The notes beneath the pieces are model-generated. The model worked only from the letters and a program-made list of their open reading frames with translations, made no database searches and was not told the DNA's origin. 9,003 nucleotides of DNA from Verrucomicrobiia bacterium (GTDB lineage: Bacteria; Verrucomicrobiota; Verrucomicrobiia; Verrucomicrobiales; Akkermansiaceae), in contig CANHKJ010000113.1 of the NCBI GenBank assembly GCA_947460915.1, positions 1-9,003 of the forward strand, read 5' to 3'. Positions 1 through 7,603 of this stretch are shown piece after piece (position 1 is the stretch's first letter; every line of letters begins with the position of its first letter). Position numbers and translations under genes: made by a program.

Positions 1-14
1 ACCATGAGCGAGAA

Positions 15-2810
15 TCAATGATTGAAGATAAATTCCTTCGAGTTCAGGATCGACCAGAAGATGTCATTAAGAATTTCGCGTTTTTCTTGTTCGTCCTTGC
101 CCTTGGCGAGGAACTCGTTGAGATGTTTCATTTCGCCTTCTGTTGGTGGACGACAAAGCGCACGCAGGTAGAGATGTTCAATGATCTCTTGGTGCGATTT
201 TTTCTCGTCCAACATCGGCTGGATGATCTTGCCTTGGTTGACGCGGTTATGAGTGTTGTCGCCATTGAGTAAGTGAAGTGCTTGTGAGAGGTTAGGCTCT
301 AACTTGACTTCACAGGAGCAAACCGTTGCACGAGTGGCACGACCGAAGGTGGTCAGGAAATAGTTCGAGGTATTGCCATCGGCGATTTGTACGGCGCGAG
401 CTCCGAGAGGTAGTCCTTTGAATTTGTTTGGCGTGCCAGTCACTTGGGAAATAGCATCGAGCAAGACCTCGGCGCGGATGCGGCGAATGAGCGAATGGGA
501 GAAATTCCGATCATCGGTGGCATTGGTCGCATTGGTGCGAGAGGAAAGCTGATAGGTGCGTGAGGTGCAAATGTCGCGCACGAGTTTTTTGATGTCGAAG
601 TTGTATTCGACGAAATGCTTCGAAAGCGCATCGAGCAGTTCTGGATTCGATGCAGGATTGGTGATGCGCATGTCATCTACAGGATCGACGATGCCGATGC
701 CAAAAAAGTGCGACCAAGTGATGTTTGCCACATTGCGAGCAAACCATGGATTGTCTGGAGCTGCGAGCCAGCCAGCTACGGCTTGTCGGCGTGTTTGATT
801 GGTGAGGTCAGGCGCTGGGCCGCCGAGGAACTTGGGCGGCACAGGTTTTTTCGTCACCAAGTGCGGAACTTCACCATCGCCGTCGAAGACGATGCGCTCG
901 CGCGGATCTTCGGCATTTTTACGTTTCACTTGGGCAAAGAATGAGGCAAAGCCGTAATAGTCTTCCATCGTCCAGCGGTCAAATGGGTGATTGTGACACT
1001 GCGCACATTGAATTCGCGTGCCCATGAAGACCTGCGCGATGTTTTCTGTGAGTTTGAGCACATCTTGCTCGATCTGGAAAAAGTTCGTAGCGGGTTGGGA
1101 AAAGGTGCCACCTTGTGAGCCAAGGATCTCATTGATGATTTGATTGAATGGCGTGTTGCTGGAGATGCGATCGCGCAACCAGTTGTAGTAATTCAATGCC
1201 GCTTTGTAGCTGACTTGCTTGGGCCCATCATTGAAGGTGCGGATTTGTAAGAGCTCTGCCCATTTCATGGTCCACATCTCAGAAAACTCCTTGCGGGCGA
1301 TCAGACTATCCACCAAGGCTTCGCGCTTTTTCGGATTGGTATCAGCTAGGAATGCAGCGCGTTCTTCAATGGTCGGCAGCTCGCCGATGATGTCGATGCT
1401 GGCGCGGCGCAGGAAGTCAATGTCTGAGCAAAGTTCCGAGGGGATGATGCGCAGTTTGTTGAGCTTGGCAAAAACGGCATCGTCGATGTAGTTGTGCGAT
1501 GGCACATCAGGTCGCACATAGTCGGTTTTCTCGGGGATCACAATGGCTTGCGTTCCTTCAGTGAACGTGTGGAAACGTGCTAAAAGAAATGCTTCGCCGC
1601 GATTTTTGGAGGTGGCAACCCCTTTGTGGTAGTCGATGCTCGCCGAGTTATCATTCGACGAAGTGAAAGAGCAAAGATTCGTGACATCGCGATCTGTGCC
1701 ATCCGAGTAGGTAGCGGTCACAATCAGCGGCACTTTGATGTCTTTTCCTTTCAAGACAAATTCGGGCGGCTCCAGCTTGATGCCCGTGGGGTGGGGGATT
1801 TTGGTGTCGTCGTCAATTCCCGCACCATTTTTGATCCACTCTAGCATGATTTGGTGGGCACTGCTGCCTTTTGCGAAAAGTTTTCCACCCGTATGTGGCA
1901 CGTCGCCCACCGCCTTGGTGATCATTAAGGATTCATCGGGCAACGCGAGATTGATCCGACGGCCAGGAAGCTGCGTGGTGATGTTGAAGTGATCGCCATG
2001 AGGATCGAAGCCATAGAGCGAGAGATGGAATCCATCCTTGCCGCTTGCCGCACCATGACAAGAGCCCGAATTGCAACCTGCCGAAGTCAATACAGGCATG
2101 ACATCAAGCTGGAACGATACTGGACGTGGTGCGGTGGCATTGACGACCGATACAGGCACTTTGTAGGAAAGCCCACGGTATTCGACAAGAAGTTCGGTGG
2201 CACCGTCTTTCAAGGGGGTGAGCGTGCTGTCCTTGATTTGTGCGATGCTCGGATCGGTGAGGGTGAGTTTGACTTGGCGGGTGATGTCGCGGGTGGCGGC
2301 ATCATCGAAATAGGCAATAGCGATGAGCTTGTGGAAATCGGCATTGGTATCGAGCTTGATTGCCTTGGGAAATGCTTCGATTTTCACGATCGCAGGGTCT
2401 GCGGGAGCGTCATGCTGCGGCATGGCTTTTTTGTCAGCAGGTGCAAGTACTGCGCCTTCAGGCCATGGGGCACCTGCTTTGATCCACTCGACGAGAAGAT
2501 TGATTTCGTCCTCGGTCAATGGCTTGCCTTTTCCATCAGGCGGCATGATGTCATCATCATCATGGGGCAGCTTGACCCGCAAAACGATTTCCGATTTCTC
2601 AGGATTCTCCAAAAAAAGAGCTGGTCCAGCATCTCCGCCTTCGAGCATCGTCTCGCGCGTACTCATATCGAGATCGCCCTTTTTTTTGTCAGGATAATGG
2701 CAGCTCAGGCACTTTTCCTCAAGCAACTGCTTAGGTAACTCTGCCGCCTGTGCCAGAGGGCAGGCAGTGACGAGCATCAAAGAGAGAGCAAAAAAGGGTT
2801 TCATCAACAT
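15..2810 (-). CDS. Secreted PSCyt1 / Ig-like / DUF1549 / DUF1553 haem-motif protein
   Basis: This is a large exported protein of the PVC-specific family; biochemical role unknown, often suggested to act in polysaccharide or sulfated-glycan breakdown. Numbered from the ATG at 2810 (931 aa): signal peptide about 1-22 ending in an AQA-type site; PSCyt1 domain with CXXCH motif CLSCH at 34-38; a first Ig-like domain about 140-225; a second haem-like motif CNSGSCH (CX4CH) at 246-252; a second Ig-like domain about 345-427; DUF1549 about 440-635 with CAQCHNHPFD at 602-611; DUF1553 about 670-930 with a CSCE motif near 831 followed by the family's QALHLLNG. The open frame extends to a TTG at 2870 with GAGG five bases upstream, but that adds a 20-residue extension before the signal peptide and covers AT-rich DNA, so I prefer 2810 (2804 also possible). 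Family assignment is secure; the haem count and function are inferred. Confidence 0.93.
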   Translation of the reverse strand: MLMKPFFALSLMLVTACPLAQAAELPKQLLEEKCLSCHYPDKKKGDLDMSTRETMLEGGDAGPALFLENPEKSEIVLRVKLPHDDDDIMPPDGKGKPLTEDEINLLVEWIKAGAPWPEGAVLAPADKKAMPQHDAPADPAIVKIEAFPKAIKLDTNADFHKLIAIAYFDDAATRDITRQVKLTLTDPSIAQIKDSTLTPLKDGATELLVEYRGLSYKVPVSVVNATAPRPVSFQLDVMPVLTSAGCNSGSCHGAASGKDGFHLSLYGFDPHGDHFNITTQLPGRRINLALPDESLMITKAVGDVPHTGGKLFAKGSSAHQIMLEWIKNGAGIDDDTKIPHPTGIKLEPPEFVLKGKDIKVPLIVTATYSDGTDRDVTNLCSFTSSNDNSASIDYHKGVATSKNRGEAFLLARFHTFTEGTQAIVIPEKTDYVRPDVPSHNYIDDAVFAKLNKLRIIPSELCSDIDFLRRASIDIIGELPTIEERAAFLADTNPKKREALVDSLIARKEFSEMWTMKWAELLQIRTFNDGPKQVSYKAALNYYNWLRDRISSNTPFNQIINEILGSQGGTFSQPATNFFQIEQDVLKLTENIAQVFMGTRIQCAQCHNHPFDRWTMEDYYGFASFFAQVKRKNAEDPRERIVFDGDGEVPHLVTKKPVPPKFLGGPAPDLTNQTRRQAVAGWLAAPDNPWFARNVANITWSHFFGIGIVDPVDDMRITNPASNPELLDALSKHFVEYNFDIKKLVRDICTSRTYQLSSRTNATNATDDRNFSHSLIRRIRAEVLLDAISQVTGTPNKFKGLPLGARAVQIADGNTSNYFLTTFGRATRATVCSCEVKLEPNLSQALHLLNGDNTHNRVNQGKIIQPMLDEKKSHQEIIEHLYLRALCRPPTEGEMKHLNEFLAKGKDEQEKREILNDIFWSILNSKEFIFNH

Positions 2811-3020
2811 AACAATACGCAGAAAATTGATCAATGTTTCATGGGTAGTGCGAAAAATTTTTCTTATCAAATTCGCCTCATCGCGAGAATGACTTCACCA
2901 AGACTCTCAATCCTATTCATGCAATGAGACTTGCACTTGACGTGTCGCGTGTGGCTGTCACTCTGGTGCGTCACGTTTCCGCACACAGCACGTGTAGGAG
3001 TGGCATCAAGCGTTGGAAAC
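2811..3020. promoter_or_regulatory. Divergent intergenic region between cytochrome-type gene and permease
   Basis: This spacer must hold the promoters of both divergently transcribed genes, although I find no convincing -10/-35 pair on either strand. The part next to the cytochrome gene is AT-rich and contains a perfect 12-base palindrome, GAAAAATTTTTC at 2852-2863, and an 8-base palindrome TTGATCAA at 2827-2834. The part next to the permease is GC-richer and contains nested inverted repeats (separate entry). If the cytochrome gene really starts at the TTG at 2870, the first 60 bases are coding instead. Confidence 0.45.
2954..2989 (+). repeat. Nested inverted repeat in permease leader
   Basis: GCTGT at 2954-2958 is complementary to ACAGC at 2985-2989, and immediately inside it GTGCG at 2966-2970 is complementary to CGCAC at 2980-2984 with a 9-base loop. 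A 7-base one-sided bulge (2959-2965) separates the two stems. Further out, GTGTG (2949-2953) and CACAC (2982-2986) offer an alternative pairing. It could be a folded 5' leader or an operator; it lacks a U-tract, so it is not an intrinsic terminator. Chance in GC-richer DNA is a real alternative. Confidence 0.3.
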
Positions 3021-4718
3021 ATGATGAAAAAGGAGCATGCCATAGGGATTTTGGTGATAGTTACGATCTTGTTTGGGATCTTTTTTCTCTATCCTGCATT
3101 TACGATCGTGGGCGAGGCATTTTGGAAGAAGGAAGGGGGATTGACCTTCGACTACATCGTCGCAGTGTTTCAAGATCCGGTCTACGTAGAAGGCTTGTGG
3201 AATGCTTTTCTGCTGGGCATTGTGAGCACGATCGTTACTTTGTTGATTTCATTCCCTCTGGCTTTGTTGACGCATCGGTATGACTTTGCCGGAAAAAAAA
3301 TCTTGAGCGTATTGATCTTGATTCCGTTGATTCTGCCTCCTTTTGTGGGGGCTGTGGGAGTCAAGGAGATGCTCGGCGTGGATGGCTCATTGAACGCGCT
3401 TCTGATTCATTGGGGAATGATGGATGCTGCGCGCCCATTTGATTGGCTCGCAGAAGGGCGTTTTGCGGGCATCGTGATTATGAACGCGCTGCACCTTTAT
3501 CCGATTCTCTATATGAACATCGCGGCGGCTCTGGCAAACCTCGATCCAGCAATGGAGCAAGCTGCGCAAAACTTGGGCTGCCCGCCATGGCGTCGATTTT
3601 GGAAAATCACTTTTCCGCTGGCCCTGCCGGGTGTTTTTGCGGGATCTTCGATCGTTTTCATCTGGGCATTTACCGAGTTGGGAGTGCCCTTGGTTTTCGA
3701 TTACGCTCGTGTGGCGCCAGTGCAAGTTTATGATGGCATCAAGGATCTGGGTGGAAATCCACTGCCTTATGCCATCGTTGCGATCATGCTGGTGATCTCG
3801 GCAGCTGTATTTGCATTGTCGAAGTTGGTGCTCGGACGTTCACCTCTAGGCACTGCACCTCGGCCAAAAGGTCGGAGCAATGACATCGCGCTCAAGGGTG
3901 CGAAATCTTGGCTAGTTACGGCAGTGTTCGTTGCGATTTTTTTGATCGCATCTGTTCCGCACATGGGGGTGATTTTTCTCTCGATTGCGGGAGATTGGTA
4001 TCAGACGATTATTCCCGAGAGCCTATCGCTGCGACATTACGATGAAGCGCTGGGCAATTCGTTGGTCGTTCCTTCGATCAAAAATAGCTTATATTATGCC
4101 TCGATGGCGACTCTCATCGACCTCGTGCTGGGTCTCGCGATTGCGTGGGTGGTAGTGCGAAGCAAAATCCGTGGTCGAGGTTTGCTAGATGCGATGGTGA
4201 TGCTACCACTCGCTGTCCCTGGATTGGTAATGGCTTTTGGTTACTTGGCACTGTCACAACCCGGAAAACCATTTGCCATCTTGGTGGGCGCTGATGGCAA
4301 TCCTGCCTTACTGTTGATTGTGGCCTATGCTTTCCGACGCTTGCCCTACATTGTGCGTTCAGCAGTTGCCGGTTTGCAGCAGAGTAATCCAGTATTGGAG
4401 GAAGCAGCGCGATCGATGGGGGCCACACCACTGCGGACCTTGCGAAAAATTTCCATCCCCTTGATCGGTGCCAACCTAGCGGCTGGCGCAATTTTAGCCT
4501 TTGCCTTTGCGATGCTGGAAGTCAGCGATAGCTTGATTCTTGCACAGCAAACCGAGCATTATCCGATCACGAAGGCGATCTATACCCTGCTCAGCACACT
4601 AGGCAATGGAGTGCAGCTTTCCGCGGCACTCGGCGTATGGGCGATGGTTTTCCTGTCGGTCGCAATCATTGGTGCCGCTGTAATTGGAGGCAAACGTGGA
4701 GGGCTATTTAAAGTATAA
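3021..4718 (+). CDS. Fused ABC transporter permease, ferric-iron (FbpB/AfuB) type
   Basis: This inner-membrane protein (565 aa from the chosen start) has two tandem binding-protein-dependent permease domains in one chain, as in Fe(III) importers of the FbpB/AfuB/SfuB kind. The first membrane segment is about 6-28. Domain 1 spans about 60-270, with the EAA coupling-loop motif at about 179-204 (EQAAQNLG...FPLALPG); domain 2 spans about 340-560, with its EAA motif at about 460-485 (EEAARSMG...IPLIG). Each loop docks an ATPase subunit. The frame is open back to a TTG at 2931, but the extra 30 residues look non-native, so I take the ATG at 3021 (or the next codon, 3024), immediately before a short KKEH and a hydrophobic helix. 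No periplasmic binding protein is nearby, so iron as substrate is inferred from family resemblance; thiamine, polyamine or phosphonate permeases share the fold. Confidence 0.88.
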   Translation: MMKKEHAIGILVIVTILFGIFFLYPAFTIVGEAFWKKEGGLTFDYIVAVFQDPVYVEGLWNAFLLGIVSTIVTLLISFPLALLTHRYDFAGKKILSVLILIPLILPPFVGAVGVKEMLGVDGSLNALLIHWGMMDAARPFDWLAEGRFAGIVIMNALHLYPILYMNIAAALANLDPAMEQAAQNLGCPPWRRFWKITFPLALPGVFAGSSIVFIWAFTELGVPLVFDYARVAPVQVYDGIKDLGGNPLPYAIVAIMLVISAAVFALSKLVLGRSPLGTAPRPKGRSNDIALKGAKSWLVTAVFVAIFLIASVPHMGVIFLSIAGDWYQTIIPESLSLRHYDEALGNSLVVPSIKNSLYYASMATLIDLVLGLAIAWVVVRSKIRGRGLLDAMVMLPLAVPGLVMAFGYLALSQPGKPFAILVGADGNPALLLIVAYAFRRLPYIVRSAVAGLQQSNPVLEEAARSMGATPLRTLRKISIPLIGANLAAGAILAFAFAMLEVSDSLILAQQTEHYPITKAIYTLLSTLGNGVQLSAALGVWAMVFLSVAIIGAAVIGGKRGGLFKV

Positions 4719-4760
4719 ACATGTTTTTCCAAATGACGCTAGCTTATCGGTCCCATTGAT

Positions 4761-5507
4761 ATGAGTGAACCATTTATACGCATTCGTAATCTGCACCAGA
4801 CCTTCGGCACACAGCATGTGCTGCGCGGGGTGAATTTGGATATTTATCGCGGCGAGACACTCGTTCTTTTAGGTGCATCCGGAGGGGGAAAATCGGTGTT
4901 AATGAAACATCTGCCTGTGCTATTGCGACCGACTAAGGGAGAGATTTTCGTTGGAGATGTGGAAGTGACGAAATTACCCGAACGCGAGCTTGGTACGATT
5001 CGCCATCAGATCGGCATGATGTTCCAAGGTGGAGCTTTGTTCGATTCGTTTACCGTTTTTGAGAATGTCGCGTTTCCGTTGCGAGAGGAATCGGACTTGA
5101 AAGATGCTGAAATTCGCAAACGGGTGAACGAGGCCTTAGAGATTGTGAAGCTGAGCGAGCATGGAGAAAAATTTCCATCTGACATATCGGGTGGCATGCG
5201 CAAGCGTGTGGCCTTGGCGCGTGCGGTGGTGAATGCACCAGCTTGTATCATTTACGATGAACCGCATGCCGGACTTGATCCGATGACTGGCGATACGATT
5301 GATAAATTGATCAAAAAACTCCAGCGTGAGCAAGGCATCACCAACATTGTGATCACTCATGAAATCCGCTCGGTCTTCCGCATCGCGGATCGTGTGGTAT
5401 TCATGAAGGAAGGACAGATTTATTGGATCGGCACACCGCAGGAACTCGAAGCTACCAATGATCCACTGCTGCGAGATTTTATCGAAGGCAACGCGCAGGA
5501 TGATTGA
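4761..5507 (+). CDS. MlaF-type ABC transporter ATP-binding protein
   Basis: This cytoplasmic ATPase (248 aa) resembles MlaF/Ttg2A, which powers phospholipid transport between membranes with MlaE and MlaD. Visible motifs are Walker A GASGGGKS at 38-45, Q-loop Q89 in MMFQGGALFDSFTVFENVAF (a hallmark of MlaF rather than of import ATPases), signature ISGGMRKRVALARA at 142-155, Walker B with D166 and catalytic E167, D-loop GLD at 171-173, and switch H200. The C-terminal NDPLLRDFIEG is also MlaF-like. All catalytic residues are present, but the usual DEPTTGLDP stretch reads DEPHAGLDP here. The gene lies 42 bases after the permease and may be co-transcribed, yet that permease is of a different ABC class and no mlaE or mlaD gene is in the window. 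No Shine-Dalgarno motif precedes the ATG. ATPase assignment is certain; the Mla role is likely. Confidence 0.9.
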   Translation: MSEPFIRIRNLHQTFGTQHVLRGVNLDIYRGETLVLLGASGGGKSVLMKHLPVLLRPTKGEIFVGDVEVTKLPERELGTIRHQIGMMFQGGALFDSFTVFENVAFPLREESDLKDAEIRKRVNEALEIVKLSEHGEKFPSDISGGMRKRVALARAVVNAPACIIYDEPHAGLDPMTGDTIDKLIKKLQREQGITNIVITHEIRSVFRIADRVVFMKEGQIYWIGTPQELEATNDPLLRDFIEGNAQDD

Positions 5508-5540
5508 GGCAATGGGACTGTGAATTTTACTCGTAGGGTA

Positions 5541-5558
5541 GGGGGAAGGATGCTAGGG
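5541..5558 (+). promoter_or_regulatory. Purine-rich leader and ribosome binding site of panC
   Basis: A G-rich stretch precedes panC. AGGG at 5555-5558 lies 7 bases before the ATG and is the best-placed ribosome site; GAAGGA at 5545-5550 is stronger but 15 bases away. TAGGG occurs three times between 5534 and 5558. Confidence 0.4.
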
Positions 5559-5565
5559 TTTCTTC

Positions 5566-6411
5566 ATGATTGTTGCCGCTGATACTGCTGCGTTAATGGA
5601 GAAAATTGATGTGATGCCGCGGCCTCTGTGTCTGGTGCCGACGATGGGGGCCTTGCATGAAGGGCATTTGGCCTTGATTCATGAGGCGCGCAGGGTGGTT
5701 GGCACGACGGGAACGGTGGCGGTGTCGATTTTTGTCAATCCGATTCAGTTTGATCGCAAGGAGGATTTGGAAAAATACCCACGTCCCTTGTCGGCAGATC
5801 TGGCGGCGTGTGAAGCGGCGGGAGCGGACTTGGTGTTCACTCCGGAAGCAGGACAAATGTATCATGCCGATCACAGCATCACGGTGTCAGAAAATCGTCT
5901 ATCGAGCTTTCTCTGCGGCGCCTCACGGCCCGGGCATTTCAGTGGCGTGTGCACCGTGGTGATGAAGCTTTTCATGCTGTTTCGTGCGCAGAGCGCGGTT
6001 TTTGGTAAAAAGGATTTCCAACAACTCGCGATCATTAAGCGCATGGTGCGAGACCTGAACGTGCCGATCGAAATCGTCGGTCATGCCACGATCCGCGAGG
6101 ATGATGGCCTAGCGATGTCATCGCGCAATGTGCGGCTCAGTTCCGAGCAGCGGGCTGATGCTCCGATCATCCGTCGATCGCTGACAGCAGCGCGCGATTT
6201 GCTATCGCTAGGCGAATGTCAAGCCGAACCGATCCTCGCTGCGGCCCGACATCACTTGGAAAAATCGCAGATGCTGAAGATCGACTATCTTTCGTTAGTC
6301 GATGCCGAAACGCTCGAACCCGTGGCAACGATTCGGCGTCCTGCGATTCTCGCTACGGCGTGTTTTTACGAGAGCGTTCGACTCATTGATCACGTGGAGC
6401 TGTTGCCGTGA
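5566..6411 (+). CDS. panC: Pantothenate synthetase (pantoate--beta-alanine ligase)
   Basis: PanC is the cytoplasmic enzyme that joins pantoate and beta-alanine using ATP, via a pantoyl-adenylate, in vitamin B5 and coenzyme A synthesis. The 281-residue length is typical. Family motifs are all present: PTMGALHEGH at 25-34 with the HxGH nucleotide-binding histidines H31 and H34; SIFVNPIQF at 54-62; LCGASRPGHFSGV at 116-128; FGKKDFQQL at 146-154; and the KMSKS-like loop REDDGLAMSSRN at 177-188. The start at 5566 puts the usual short strand and PTMGALHEGH at the expected distance. It is 58 bases after the MlaF-type gene on the same strand, so read-through is possible, but there is no functional link and neither panB nor panD is present. 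It converges on the ygiC-like gene with only 10 bases between the stops. Confidence 0.97.
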   Translation: MIVAADTAALMEKIDVMPRPLCLVPTMGALHEGHLALIHEARRVVGTTGTVAVSIFVNPIQFDRKEDLEKYPRPLSADLAACEAAGADLVFTPEAGQMYHADHSITVSENRLSSFLCGASRPGHFSGVCTVVMKLFMLFRAQSAVFGKKDFQQLAIIKRMVRDLNVPIEIVGHATIREDDGLAMSSRNVRLSSEQRADAPIIRRSLTAARDLLSLGECQAEPILAAARHHLEKSQMLKIDYLSLVDAETLEPVATIRRPAILATACFYESVRLIDHVELLP

Positions 6412-6421
6412 AGCACTGAAT

Positions 6422-7579
6422 TTACTCGATCCGATGGGGATGGAAGCGGCTCATGTTGCCGGTGATGGGAGAAGAGTCACCGCGTGCTGAGAGTGCGCAG
6501 CAATTGTCATCGACCATCCAAAGTCCCCACACGAAGTGTTTTGCGTTCGCTTGAAACATCGGGGCGCGTTGTTGGTAAATCATGTCGGTGGATTCGGCTT
6601 CACCGAGTCCTTTCGCGACGATGGAATTGCGGTCATAGAGCGTGATGCCGCCGCCTTCGCGACCGAAGATTGGCTTCTCCACCCATTGGGTCGCGCCGTT
6701 TGATAAAAGCTCTTCGCGAGTTCGTGTAGCAGGCAAAAGCAGCGGGTGGCCAGGATTGAGCTCCCAGAGTAGGGGAAGGATTGCTTTGTTGGAGAGTAGC
6801 ATTTTCCATGCAGGCTCGATGAAACGCGAGCGCTCTTGGCCGATGGCTGCAAAAAATGGTTCTTGAGCGAGCCATTCCCAAGGGTAGAGTTTGAAGATCC
6901 GATCAATCTCACGTTCTTGCGTGTCGGTAAATCTTCCACTGGGAGAGAATCCGATTTCTGACATATCCATGAGTTGCACCTGCTTCCCCGCTTGTTCTGC
7001 GGTCTCGGCGAGGTAAGCGATGGTTTGTCGATCTTCGGGAAGATCCCAAGCGCAAGCGAGGTGGATCAGTGGATCAGGCAGGGTGGCCCAACGCTCGATG
7101 AGTGCTTCGTGGAGCGAGTTGAGTTGATCGGATTGCGGATAACAGTCCTTAAGCCAATCCCACTGAATCACGGCAGCCTCAAGAAGTGATGTGGGTGTGT
7201 CAGCATTATACTCTAACAATTTCGGTGTGCCCGTGCCATCCCACGCGAGATCGAAGCGGCCGTAGAGGGAAAAATCCTGACAGCCCCATGATGTGTAAAT
7301 CATCGATTGCAGGTCCTCTGGGATTCCGAGTTTATGCCACAAATCTCGGCGAATGATTTGCTCGCATGCATCCAAACACAGGGCGTGCAGTTCATTGGCC
7401 GCAGCCTCCAAGGTCTCTGCGGCTTCTAACGTAAAGACGAGGTGCTCGTTTTCATTCCAATAGGCATCCGTGCTATTGCCATGCCAGACCAGTCCAGATT
7501 CTTCAACGCGCTTAACCCAATTGCTCCGCACCGGGCTTGTTGCTAGGCGGATGGGGGAACTCTTCGAGTAAAAATTCAT
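6422..7579 (-). CDS. ygiC: YgiC/YjfC-like ATP-grasp ligase, glutathionylspermidine synthase family
   Basis: This cytoplasmic protein (385 aa) matches the C-terminal synthetase domain of E. coli glutathionylspermidine synthetase and the stand-alone YgiC and YjfC proteins in length and order of motifs. GRFD at 107-110 and LLEYNADTPTSLLEA at 121-135 carry residues (D110, E123, N125) equivalent to the Mg-ATP ligands of the synthetase; EPAWKMLLSNKAILPLLWEL is at 255-274, VEKPIFGREGG at 300-310, and the C-terminus reads SPITGNMSRFHPHRIE. The amidase domain of the bifunctional enzyme is absent. The family makes amide bonds from a carboxylate and an amine with ATP; the true substrate of YgiC proteins is unknown, so glutathionylspermidine synthesis should not be assumed. 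The gene is 24 bases after the YgiB-like lipoprotein gene, with a good ribosome site, and is probably its operon partner. The symbol rests on family plus neighbourhood. Confidence 0.9.
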   Translation of the reverse strand: MNFYSKSSPIRLATSPVRSNWVKRVEESGLVWHGNSTDAYWNENEHLVFTLEAAETLEAAANELHALCLDACEQIIRRDLWHKLGIPEDLQSMIYTSWGCQDFSLYGRFDLAWDGTGTPKLLEYNADTPTSLLEAAVIQWDWLKDCYPQSDQLNSLHEALIERWATLPDPLIHLACAWDLPEDRQTIAYLAETAEQAGKQVQLMDMSEIGFSPSGRFTDTQEREIDRIFKLYPWEWLAQEPFFAAIGQERSRFIEPAWKMLLSNKAILPLLWELNPGHPLLLPATRTREELLSNGATQWVEKPIFGREGGGITLYDRNSIVAKGLGEAESTDMIYQQRAPMFQANAKHFVWGLWMVDDNCCALSARGDSSPITGNMSRFHPHRIE

Positions 7580-7588
7580 TCTGCAATG

Positions 7589-7596
7589 CTTCCTCT
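7589..7596 (-). promoter_or_regulatory. Ribosome binding site of ygiC-like gene
   Basis: Read on the minus strand, AGAGGAAG ends 9 bases before the ATG at 7579 and lies wholly in the 24-base gap after the lipoprotein stop codon. It is the clearest Shine-Dalgarno motif in the window and fixes the start. Confidence 0.6.
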
Positions 7597-7603
7597 GAAT
7601 CTG

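Noticed and set aside
615..944. 109-codon plus-strand frame opposite DUF1553
   Set aside because: Antisense shadow of the conserved DUF1549/DUF1553 region; no ribosome site and no recognisable composition.
1989..2738. 249-codon open frame on the plus strand, antisense to the cytochrome-type gene
   Set aside because: It lies entirely opposite a well-supported coding gene; its product is rich in Cys, Arg, Trp and Met with no domain or signal, as expected of a shadow frame.
2924..3283. 119-codon plus-strand frame overlapping the permease start
   Set aside because: It overlaps the permease in another frame, is arginine- and serine-rich, and shows no conserved motif, whereas the permease frame has clear membrane helices here.
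4114..4491. 125-codon minus-strand frame inside the permease gene
   Set aside because: Opposite the second permease domain and its EAA motif; low-complexity, basic product with no support.
6405..6440. Possible bidirectional terminator between panC and the ygiC-like gene
   Set aside because: Only 10 bases separate the two stop codons, and I find no stem with a T-tract on either side.
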